From Notospermus geniculatus (lineage: Eukaryota; Nemertea; Pilidiophora; Heteronemertea; Lineidae), in the NCBI GenBank assembly GCA_002633025.1, contig NMRB01000812.1, forward strand, positions 143,247 through 207,246: a stretch of DNA of 64,000 bases. Direction: 5' to 3'. The translations under genes were made by a program, and so were the position numbers. Below, one piece after another: positions 55,831-64,000 of the stretch. Each line of letters starts with the position of its first letter. Positions within the stretch are counted from its first letter, which is position 1. Below the pieces are notes generated by a model. It saw nothing but the letters and a program-made list of their open reading frames with translations, was not told the origin of the DNA and searched no databases.

Positions 55831-56238
55831 TGAACTCCACACCTTAGTATAAGCTTCAGATCCAAGAGGGTTATGAAGCTTCCAAACGGTAAATATGTCA
55901 TAAGTGTTTATGACTTTCTTATCATTTCGGAATTGCTACTTCTCCTTATTTTTTAACCATTAATTGCCAGAAATCCCCGATACCAGGATTTTCCCCCTGT
56001 ACGACTGATGGAAGAACCGGTGAAATTGCCGATCAGATTATCTGTAATGAAAACGTTTACATGTAAAGCCATTGCTAGTACACGTGGGTTGACAATTAGC
56101 TTCGACTGGTACATAATTGATTTGCTGCTTCCCGTTTTTGTACACACAAGTTCATCCTTTCCATCAATACCAGTATTCATTGCCTGTCGTTGTAGCGGAT
56201 TCACGCTTTGAATCTGGAAAATTCGACATAAATCGCTC
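55831..56238. other. no gene seen
   Basis: No coding or repeat signal that I can support. Confidence 0.5.
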
Positions 56239-56242
56239 TTAA

Positions 56243-56788
56243 CCCTTCAGTGCCTAGTGTCCACAAACGTGTACATTACGTAATACCTGTTAATATCACA
56301 CATCAATAAAAACATGTCCCACATACACCCCTTGACATGATCAAAAGCCTAAAGCCCACATGTGTGGACATTTAGTTCTCGTTATCAATGACAGAGGGCA
56401 GCACTAGTCAATGTGCAATGCTGTTGAAGGTGATGACCACATATGTGGACAACAGGCTGTCGAAGAATATGATTTTTTCAAAATTCCTTTTTGATTTATT
56501 TCCGTGATCGGCTATTGCTAACTGGATTAAAATCAGTTTGTAATCTAAGTTGATGTCCTTCTTGATTATGATGATGATCATGATGATGTCGATGTACTAT
56601 GAGACAAAATGGCTGATTCTGAACCGTTCCTGCATAACCTGGTGTCCACATATGTGGCCGCTTGAAAATGATTGGCTGATCCATTTTTTTTTTAAAAATA
56701 CATATTTGTCTTACATACACCCGAAAATGGCCTGCAGACACGATTTAGAGGTTTTCCCTACAAAAAACCCGGTTGGGGCACTAAAGGG
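56243..56788. mobile_element. piggyBac-like MITE
   Basis: CCCTTCAGTGCC and (inverted) CCCTTTAGTGCC, each flanked by TTAA (56239-56242, 56789-56792), match piggyBac ends. Inside, the palindrome CCACATATGTGG or a close variant occurs four times (about 56266, 56358, 56438, 56644). Confidence 0.85.
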
Positions 56789-56792
56789 TTAA

Positions 56793-57277
56793 AATCGACC
56801 GTTGTCATGTTGTTTTCTGTTACCTCGTTCCTGGTCGCTTACGCAAGTAATGTGTACATGTACTACTGGAGAGTTAGTTGGTACCATGCCAAAACCTGAA
56901 GCTGAGGATAACAGGGAAATCCCACAAGGCTGTGATTGGTACCCTTGTTTTCCCGATGTGGGTCAATACAGAAATTATATGCGAAAGCTTCCAGGGGTAG
57001 TTGCGTAGTCTTCTGACGTAGCCAATGCACGTGGAGTTCAGGATGCGGGAACATGGGCCCAGGCCTAACTCTGAGGGAAACTGATATCAAACAAGTTTGT
57101 CCCAGGATAAAAATTGACCCTCGTGGGGAAGATATTCCTGGCTGATCCTGAAGATTTGGGATGTCCCAAATCGTTTATCTTCAACGTTTTGCTGGGGACC
57201 GGTGTAAAATGAAAGAATGTCCCCAGGAAAAACTGTCCTTTATACAAAAGATCATCGTGTTAGATTCTTTAAATATC
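56793..57277. other. no gene seen
   Basis: Short open frames only. Confidence 0.5.
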
Positions 57278-57448
57278 AGTATAAGGAAAGTGAGGGGATC
57301 TGGACGGAAGAGGAAGATTAGCCGCAACCCCCAGGCTAAAATACGCTAAAATATCCCTATTTCCGGGCTTTTTCCAAAAACTATACCTACCTAAACTTGC
57401 AAACTAATAAAATCTCTTCCGTCCAGATCCCCTCACTTTCCTTATACT
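57278..57448. repeat. inverted pair of AGTATAAGGAAAGTGAGG termini
   Basis: AGTATAAGGAAAGTGAGGGG at 57278 and its exact inverse ending 57448, arms about 36 bp. Polintons have TIRs that begin AG; two such ends facing each other beside a Polinton-type integrase suggest a TIR hairpin or a head-to-head junction. Confidence 0.75.
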
Positions 57449-57472
57449 ATAAATTTCTCGAAAAATAAATAA

Positions 57473-57870
57473 ATGGACACAGAACAGTACCTCAGAAACC
57501 TATATTTCAATCCTGAAAGTAATGTTGCTTATACGAATATCGCACAAATTTGGAAAAAAGTTAAAGAGGATAAAAAACTTATAAAATATAAACAAGTGAA
57601 AGAATTTTTAGATAATTTACCAACTTTTCAACTACATAAACCGATTCACAAAAAATTCTTATTCAGAAAAACTATGGTATCTTACATAGATCAGCAATGG
57701 CAAGCGGATTTAGTCGATATGCAGGCTTATGAAAAAAATAATAAAAATTATAAATATATCTTAACTGTGATCGATTTATTCAGTAGATACGCTTGGGCTC
57801 TAGCTTTAAAGAGTAAAAGAGGTGAAGAGGTTAAAGATTTATTCAAAACTATTTTTAGGGAGTCAAAACC
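57473..57870 (+). CDS. Polinton/Maverick-type integrase, N-terminal part
   Basis: 132 codons from the ATG to the gap. LHKPIHKKF is followed by YIDQQWQADLVDM, which carries the first catalytic Asp of the rve (retroviral-like integrase) fold. Then KYILTVIDLFSRYAWALAL. This wording is typical of Polinton integrases, which insert the DNA transposon with 6-bp target duplications. The remaining catalytic Asp and Glu fall in the N run. The AT-rich local composition differs from the surroundings. Confidence 0.82.
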
Positions 57871-58084
57871 NNNNNNNNNNNNNNNNNNNNNNNNNNNNNN
57901 NNNNNNNNNNNNNNNNNNNNNNNNNNNNNNNNNNNNNNNNNNNNNNNNNNNNNNNNNNNNNNNNNNNNNNNNNNNNNNNNNNNNNNNNNNNNNNNNNNNN
58001 NNNNNNNNNNNNNNNNNNNNNNNNNNNNNNNNNNNNNNNNNNNNNNNNNNNNNNNNNNNNNNNNNNNNNNNNNNNNNNNNNNNN
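57871..58084. other. assembly gap (214 N)
   Basis: Cuts the integrase on the left and a tandem repeat on the right; true length unknown. Confidence 0.95.
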
Positions 58085-58236
58085 TGACCTACTTCCATGA
58101 CCTAGTGACCTACTTAAAGACCAGTTGAGCCAAGGTAGTGATGTTTGGTATCAAACTGATGGTAATGAAGTGTAGGTTTGAACTGACCTACTTCCATGAC
58201 CTAGTGACCTACTTTAAGACCAGTTGAGCCAAGGTG
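58085..58236. repeat. 99-bp tandem repeat, TGACCTACTTCCATGACC units
   Basis: TGACCTACTTCCATGACCTA at 58085 returns at 58184 with the same continuation. The array probably extends into the gap and may have caused it. Confidence 0.88.
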
Positions 58237-59806
58237 TAATTCCCTTTGTTTTTTATACCGGTAATAAAAACCATTGGACCCAGTCAGTTTACAGTTCCAC
58301 CTCTCCTTTAGCATGCTTCATTGCACCTACAACAACACAGGTCAACTGTCAGCTGAGCGCCAGGCCCATGGGCCTCTTGTTTATCTTCCACGTATGGTGG
58401 ACGTCCGCCGGAAGAGACTCCAGTATTTCTGTGTCGCATAGGCCAGGTTTTCCTGTACATGTCATGTGTAATTATTTATTAATAAATATAAAATTACTTT
58501 ATTGTCTAAAATAATTCCATATAGTTACTATTTTAAATTTTGTATCAGAGGCAAAAAAGGTTCGGTTTGGGACCACACATTTAATGCACAGTATACTATT
58601 TTTACATAACCGCAAATCTGACATGAATGAAAGGCAGAACTGGTTCATATCTTCAACAATTAGCGAGCAGCTGTATCCCTGTAAGTGTTACACATTATAC
58701 ATGTTCCTGCATCTACAGTAAACACCGGAAACCATTGACATCGCTCCGATGTCCCTCTCTTGTTTAAAACGAAGGCGTTTACTGCAATATGGACCATTTG
58801 GGTCTACATTTCCGATAAAGTACAGCCTGTACAAATGTAGCAGAGACTCTAGATTAAGCAACGATTGATCCTTAGCCCAAAGGACCGACAATCGGCAAAA
58901 CGCTGCTGTCCAGCATTCTCTTTCGATAAAGAGGCATGTTTGGCCACTTCAATCGCTTCTGAAAAGAAACACTATCCAAGAATTTGAACTAGAAATAATG
59001 GCCAGCTTCTTCAGATCCGAATAGAAGTGTTGAATTCAAGAACCGGTCCAATTACGGTGACGAATTTTGAATATTCGCAGGTGCTGGGCTCGCGTTTCCC
59101 TCTGGATGTTAGAAAACCCGACTCTGAATGTGGGATTGCCACTCTGCACGATGGTTGAGTGATTCCCGAGTGTGAGGAAGTTGACAAGTAACTTGGTTTC
59201 ATTAAAGTGGTCTTCTCAGTTCCTGACATGGGGTTTGACCACCAAAACTTCGTCAGGCATGCTCAAGTAAGTCAGATGGCAGTCTTTCTTTGAAATATAC
59301 AGGACCTGGAGCAGTAAACACTGTATGATTATACATCTTTGGAAAGGATATTTTGTCAGGATTACATCAAGAGAAGTTTACTGTGATTATTTTTATTCAT
59401 GTGTGAAAGATTAGCCTTGATTGAATAAAAGATTGTTGACAACTGCACCCTTGCTACGGCTTTTACTAACCTCAACATCCAGTGGCGGAACCAAGGGGGC
59501 CGTTTTGAAATGATTGATGGTGACGTTTATGTGTGGTTTGTGAACTGTACACATCATGGCTGCGGTGTGTACAACAGCGTCATCGATATTTGTACACTGT
59601 CATTTCTCCAGCAGCTGTTATTGACTCCTTCGTCTCAAATTTCCGCGCATTTCCTCTCAGGGCCGCAGATTGCAATATTTACAACAGTCACATCATGACA
59701 CTTATTTCATCGCATGTTCGGTTCAGTTACCAAATTTATTGAGTCATATTTTCTAAAATATCTGATAAGTTTAAAAGGACACACCGTTTCCAACTTGCAA
59801 CACTAA
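58237..59806. other. no gene seen
   Basis: About 1.6 kb with only short, unrecognised open frames and no strong repeat. Confidence 0.5.
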
Positions 59807-59917
59807 GGGCCGTTTTCTAGAAGTTTCCTCAACTGTAAGGTTAACTATTGTTTGCAAAGCAGAATACAAAAGCTTAAGGTGGACGTTAGAGTTAAGGCGG
59901 CTTCTAGAATACGGGCC
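59807..59917. mobile_element. MITE with GGGCCGTTTTCTAGAAG ends
   Basis: TAA flanks both sides (59804-59806, 59918-59920). Arms pair as GGGCC(G)T(A)TTCTAGAAG. It lies at the very end of the neighbouring GTATACCG element. Confidence 0.75.
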
Positions 59918-60006
59918 TAAGGCTTGCCTTACATTGAAATATCGTAAAGCCATTGTTAACCGGCGTTTTCGTATACCGTATACTTCTATGTAAGGGAAGC
60001 CTTAGG
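59918..60006. mobile_element. GTATACCG-family MITE, second copy
   Basis: TAAGGCTTGCCTTACATTGAA to TTCTATGTAAGGGAAGCCTTA, sharing CCGGCGTTTTCGTATACCG and the flanking AAGCCATT with 27612-27747. The left arm is shortened. Confidence 0.85.
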
Positions 60007-60029
60007 CCGGTGTGAAAGGAAAATACGAC

Positions 60030-60165
60030 CGGGGAATGCAAGTCCCGTAGGACTCTAACTCCTGGGAATGCTAGTCCTAGGGCTTGTAGCCCTAGGAGTG
60101 CTTGTCCTAGGACAAGCATTCCTAGGAAAAGGTGTCCCGCGGACTTGGGAAACTTAGGATTTGAA
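60030..60165. repeat. GGAATGC.AGTCC / GGAC..TTCC array, copy 4
   Basis: Units of 31-32 bp: GGAATGCAAGTCCCGTAGGAC, GGAATGCTAGTCCTAGGG and TTGTCCTAGGACAAGCATTCC. Same grammar as 18.1-19.2 kb. Confidence 0.8.
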
Positions 60166-60299
60166 GTCTTACCCACAGGAATACATGCCCCACTGGGACT
60201 TGTATTCGGACAGTTACGAAATAGAAGTCCCAGCTACTGAGCATAACTACCTAAATTTCTGTATCAAAAATGGCTTTATTATGCAATATGTACAGTACT

Positions 60300-60467
60300 T
60301 TACATTCTGGAATGTTTTTGTTTCTTATTTGGTTCGTTCCACAGTTTTAAATTGCACCCACTGATGGCCGACGTGAGATGCTGTCCTTCCTCGGTTTCCA
60401 GAATATAGGCACCACTTTTCGCCTTGCCTCTGATCATACACGGACCCAACCATGGCATGGTGTCCAT
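60300..60467 (-). CDS. integrase C-terminal (SH3-like) exon, candidate
   Basis: Follows an acceptor TACTTTCAG ending at 60468 and runs to a stop at 60300-60302. MPWLGPCMIRG, SGAYILETEEG and SGCNLKLW follow the W-x-GP ... G-x-Y-x-L ... G ... L-K pattern found after the rve core in Ginger-like and retrotransposon integrases and in KRBA2-type proteins. Upstream exons were not found; the next sequence on that side is a repeat array. It may be a lone exon of a decayed gene. Confidence 0.4.
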   Translation of the reverse strand: MDTMPWLGPCMIRGKAKSGAYILETEEGQHLTSAISGCNLKLWNEPNKKQKHSRM

Positions 60468-60534
60468 CTGAAAGTACAAAAATAAAAGGTTAAAGCTGTT
60501 TAAATATGGCAAATGACTTACGTTTTGGACTACA

Positions 60535-60770
60535 GTTTCCGATGTACATGTCCGGTGGACTTGTATTTCTAGGGATATAGGTCCCCAGACTACAGGTACT
60601 AGGATTAGACGTCCTTGGGACTGCAGTTCCCGAAATGGATGTCTGACGGATCAGCATTCCTAGGAATATAGGTCCGGAAGACTACAGATACTAGGATTGG
60701 AGGTCCCTGGGACTACAGTTACCTTAATAGAAGTCTGGCTGATATGTTTTCCTAGGAATTAATGTCCATA
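60535..60770. repeat. GGTCC / GGACT..ATTCCTAGG array, copy 5
   Basis: GGTCCCCAGACTACAG, TTCCTAGGAATATAGGTCC and GGTCCCTGGGACTACAG recur. A 110-bp higher-order unit is visible: ATAGGTCC..GACTACAG.TACTAGGATT occurs at 60578 and again at 60680. Confidence 0.8.
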
Positions 60771-61769
60771 TTAAGTTAGATGGAGGACGACATGAGAACC
60801 AACTCTTGAACGTGTACTTACTGTAGAAGCTCCTCTCCAGTTCTAGGTGATTTGAATTTGCCGCTGTAGTAGTATAGTAGTAGTTCCTGTTCCTTAGCTC
60901 AGGGGGCAGCACCTGCCTCTCAAGCACATGGCTGGATTCTGGGCAGATGCTGCTGCCCTGGGTCCATCTTTTATTTGTCAAAGTTTTGCATTCGGAGATG
61001 TTAGTTACGATTGATGAACCTGTGGAACTCTGTGGGAGTCATTGGGGAGTAGGATCGGCCAAGATTCGGTAAGAATCAAACTAAGTAAAATAAGATGTTT
61101 TTGAGTTGATCATCAGGTGGGATGTCTGGTGTCAGATTTGACATCCCAGTGTATTTAGGCCTATGTGTGTGAATGCATGCTTATGCAGCATCGTGTTTCT
61201 ATGCGTAAGGTGCACTTTCTGTGCTGCATGTGTGTGCATTCCCACTTGGGTGATTTTAGTATCCAACTTTGGTTTGGCTGTAAGTGTAAGAGGGTGTGTC
61301 ATATCACCGTTTTAAGGATGTTTCATAGCCATGCTCATGCTGATGTATGTCAGTTGTCTTATCTGGGAGAGGAGTGTTCTCAGTTGTGTGATGTTTTACC
61401 TAAGTGTTTGCTGTGTGAATAGAAACCTTTTGTATTTGTATCTGTATTTGAATATTTTTCGATTGATTACATTTCAGTCAATCTGCTGCTACTGATGCTG
61501 AATTGTCGTCTTGGCGTTCATTTGTTCGTTCGTTTCCCGGCTCCTACATTATTGACGAATCGTTGTCTTGAATGAAAGAAGAAGAAGGATTGGTGAGTGG
61601 TGAGATCGACCGTGTCCAAGGGAGAACTTCGTCATCATCGGGTGGCATCGACTTAACTGGTTTCGGCATTCATGGAGGTTTTTGAGACTCATTTATGGAA
61701 ATAGTTCGAGTTTCGTTGTTTGCCTATTGGTTAGTCTTTGTGTTGTGGTCTCAGTGTAAGGGATCTACC
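60771..61769. other. presumed LTR and leader of the second BEL/Pao element
   Basis: Immediately upstream of an uninterrupted gag frame, so an LTR and primer-binding site should lie here. TGTTAGTTACG near 61000 could open an LTR. No second LTR in the window to prove it. Confidence 0.35.
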
Positions 61770-64000
61770 ATGGCGGAAGGTGGCGCTGAACCAAGGCGAA
61801 GTCAGAGACTGCGGGAGAAGGTTATCAAGGCACAGCTTGATGCCATAGATACGACACATAGTGCGGCAGTCAGGCATTCTGTTAGGTCATGGCTGAACGG
61901 CATGGGCGGTTTGGAGAAAGATGAGGAAACGAATTCTATTTGGCGCTTGGAGGATTCCGAAAGTGTTAGTTCTTTCAGTTCCCAGAGATCGCACGTGAGT
62001 TCTGAAGCGGCGTCTGCAAGAATGCACGAAGAAGCAAGGATGGCTGCTCTGGCTGCTGAAAGGGAAGTTATGAGGAAAAGGAGGGAACTGGAGGACCAGG
62101 AGCTCGCTCTCCGACGAAGGAGAGAGGAACTTGATTACCAGGCAAAGATCGATGTTGCAACCGCGAAGGCGCAGGTGTATAAAGATTATGAGGATTGTGA
62201 AAACGGTAACAACTGTAATGTGGCAGTTTGTGATCGTATTGATAATCGCGCATGTGAAGACCGTGTGTGTGAGGAAGTCGATAGGAAACCGGATATTCAG
62301 AAACTGGATATTAGGAAACCGGACGTTCAGACACCGGATAGGAAACCGGACATTCAGAAACCGGACAGTGGCACTGATAACGTTGATTATGTTGCCAACA
62401 TTGATCAGATCCTGAAACGTCAGAACATGATCACAGAATCTCTTATACAGCAGAACGTTAAGGCAACATTGCCTACTCGTAAGATACCGGTATTCAGTGG
62501 TGACCCACTTGAATACAAACTTTTTATGCGTGCCTTCGAACATGGTGTAATGGACAAGACGGATAGTCCAAAGGACCGGATTTATTATCTGGATCAGTAC
62601 ACTTCGGGTGATGCGAAAGATCTTGTACGCAGTTGTCTGATCATGGAGCCAGAAGAGGGTTTCCGTAAGGCCATGGATCTGCTCAAGGAGAATTTTGGTG
62701 ACGAATTTCGAATTTCTGCTTCGTACGTAAAAAAGGCCCTCGCATGGCCCAACGTGCCTAACGAAAATGGGAAGGCGCTGAAACAGTTCTCTTTGTTTTT
62801 GCAATCGTGTGCCAATACGATGGAAGGTTCAGATGGCAGAAATGAGTTGGATCACCCTACGGATATTCGCCAGCTGGTGGCTAAATTGCCATTCAAGTTA
62901 CGCTCGATGTGGAGAAAGAAAGCGGTATGCATCAAGGAAGATGAGGATCGTAAGGTCAGGTTCAAGGATTTCGTTAAATTCGTCGGAAGGGAAGCAAAGA
63001 TCGCGACGGATCCAGAATTCGGTGAAATATTGGACAAAGACATGAAGGATGACAAATCCCAGGGAAAGTCGAGCGGTAGCACTTCAAAATCAAAATCCCG
63101 TACGAAACAGACTCATGGAACAACTGTTCATGAACAAGAATCATCGAAACCAAATGATTCTAAATCTCTGTGTTTGTATTGTCAAGGTGAACACAAGCTT
63201 GAAGTATGTAAGTCATTAAGGTTCAAGCCCAATTTTGAAAAGGTTCAATTTTTGAGGTCAAAGGGCTTGTGCTTTGCATGCTTGTCCGCTGGGCACCTTT
63301 CTAAGTCTTGTACTAAGAAATTGACCTGTCAGATATGTTCTTTGCCTCACCCCACTGTTCTTCATAGGAAAAACAGTGAGTCCAAGGACCAGCCTGCAAA
63401 GCCTGAGACCAAGTCTGACGGTAAAGTTAAGAGTGGTGCTACAGGAGTGAACATGCCGTGCGTTATGTCAATTGTTCCTGTTTTGGTCAAAGCGGCCAAA
63501 AGTGATAGGTGCGTCAAAACATACGCATTCTTAGATACTGGTAGTTCTGCGTCCTTCTGTACTCAAAGGCTTATGCATGATCTTAATTTAGAGGGGCAGA
63601 AAACGCAGATCAAGTTATGCACCATGTCGGACCGTGCCAAGCAGGTACCTAGTTATCTAGTTCGTGGTCTTTCAGTGAGTAATTTGGATGGTGAAGCATT
63701 CGTTGAGCTTCCTGATTTGTATACCCAAGATGAGATGCCTGTAGGTAAAGCTGATATTCCTAAGCAGGAAGATGTAGATAGGTGGCCATATTTGAGTCAA
63801 GTTGTTGTGCCTGAAATTGAGGCTGGTGTAGATCTTCTGATAGGGACCAACGCTCCTAAGGCTTTAGAACCATGGGAGATAGTGAACTGTGAGGGTGATG
63901 GTCCTTATGCCGTCCGTACAATGTTGGGTTGGTCTATAAATGGGCCACTGAAGGAAGGCTCTGACTCTGAACACACTAGTAGTACATGTGTTGTGGTAAA
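61770..64000 (+). CDS. BEL/Pao gag-protease polyprotein, continues beyond window
   Basis: One frame of 743+ codons with no stop. The ATG at 61770 lies in a strong context (ACCATGG). An in-frame ATG at 61695 would add 25 residues, mostly hydrophobic. In order: a basic start (RRSQRLREK), a coiled coil at residues 85-130, KPD-rich hexapeptide repeats near 172-198, and the gag domain from residue 238 (KIPVFSGDPLEYKLFMRAFE; DUF1759 type). Cys/His clusters follow at 468 (CLYCQGEH), 501 (CFACLSAGHLSKSC, a good zinc knuckle) and 520 (CQICSLPH). The retropepsin-like protease has FLDTGSS at 588-593 and LLIGTNAPKALEP at 688. Unlike the 42-49 kb copy, its active-site wording is canonical. RT, RNase H and integrase would follow to the right. 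It could still be damaged there. Confidence 0.93.
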   Translation, partial: MAEGGAEPRRSQRLREKVIKAQLDAIDTTHSAAVRHSVRSWLNGMGGLEKDEETNSIWRLEDSESVSSFSSQRSHVSSEAASARMHEEARMAALAAEREVMRKRRELEDQELALRRRREELDYQAKIDVATAKAQVYKDYEDCENGNNCNVAVCDRIDNRACEDRVCEEVDRKPDIQKLDIRKPDVQTPDRKPDIQKPDSGTDNVDYVANIDQILKRQNMITESLIQQNVKATLPTRKIPVFSGDPLEYKLFMRAFEHGVMDKTDSPKDRIYYLDQYTSGDAKDLVRSCLIMEPEEGFRKAMDLLKENFGDEFRISASYVKKALAWPNVPNENGKALKQFSLFLQSCANTMEGSDGRNELDHPTDIRQLVAKLPFKLRSMWRKKAVCIKEDEDRKVRFKDFVKFVGREAKIATDPEFGEILDKDMKDDKSQGKSSGSTSKSKSRTKQTHGTTVHEQESSKPNDSKSLCLYCQGEHKLEVCKSLRFKPNFEKVQFLRSKGLCFACLSAGHLSKSCTKKLTCQICSLPHPTVLHRKNSESKDQPAKPETKSDGKVKSGATGVNMPCVMSIVPVLVKAAKSDRCVKTYAFLDTGSSASFCTQRLMHDLNLEGQKTQIKLCTMSDRAKQVPSYLVRGLSVSNLDGEAFVELPDLYTQDEMPVGKADIPKQEDVDRWPYLSQVVVPEIEAGVDLLIGTNAPKALEPWEIVNCEGDGPYAVRTMLGWSINGPLKEGSDSEHTSSTCVVV

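Noticed and set aside
61887-62804. 305-residue minus-strand frame
   Set aside because: Lies fully antisense to the well-supported BEL/Pao gag frame; no recognisable domain.

Overview
This window looks like eukaryotic, animal nuclear DNA. Supported genes are split by introns with GT/AG sites, there is no operon structure, and the coding content is almost entirely transposon-derived. Frequent ACATGTAC and TAGGCCTA words, a short degenerate CCCTAA tract, and Penelope, CR1-like, BEL/Pao, Polinton and MULE families together suggest a marine invertebrate. An echinoderm, hemichordate or cephalochordate is my guess, not something the sequence proves. I see no ordinary host gene with confidence. Two N runs (31448-31603, 57871-58084) are assembly gaps that cut retroelement genes.

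Layout. 1-2.3 kb: minus-strand Penelope-like reverse transcriptase, open to the window edge, with an in-frame 315-bp internal duplication. 3.1-4.4 kb: a MULE transposase exon (minus). 4.5-11.5 kb: hairpin and terminal-inverted-repeat (TIR) elements, a GGGCGAAATGGG minisatellite and a repeated block. 11.5-20.9 kb: the main gene, a minus-strand multi-exon MULE of ZSWIM1/3 type. It encodes, in order, a FAR1-like zinc finger, a DDE transposase, a SWIM finger, an RGRPKG lysine-rich linker, a Ulp1 (C48) protease and a PHD finger. It carries an in-frame amber codon and an 896-bp TIR transposon inserted in its linker with a 5-bp target duplication. 21.4-30 kb: large foldback and MITE structures, including a palindromic element split by an insertion flanked by 8-bp direct repeats. 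30.8-32.6 kb: CR1-like endonuclease and reverse transcriptase around a gap. 33-41 kb: tandem repeats and TIR elements. 42-49.2 kb: a decayed BEL/Pao element, invaded in gag by a TIR element made of ACCAGTCA arrays and in the protease by a 2-kb nest of GGGGCCGGTTGCACAAAAG elements. 49.4-54.3 kb: non-LTR relics and long-TIR MITEs. 54.8-60 kb: MITEs, a SINE-like tRNA head and a Polinton integrase cut by a gap. 61.8-64 kb: an uninterrupted BEL/Pao gag-protease reading frame running off the window.

The most interesting system is a set of TIR elements sharing ends like TATGGGCGGT, two of them with clean 6-bp target duplications. Each carries its own private array of short subterminal motifs (AGACGT in two, CAGAGGG in the third). 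Two other elements (CGAGTTTACGA and ACCAGTCA arrays) have the same architecture with different ends. These arrays look like clustered transposase-binding sites that diverge quickly between families. The second is the MULE-Ulp1-PHD composite gene and its layered damage.
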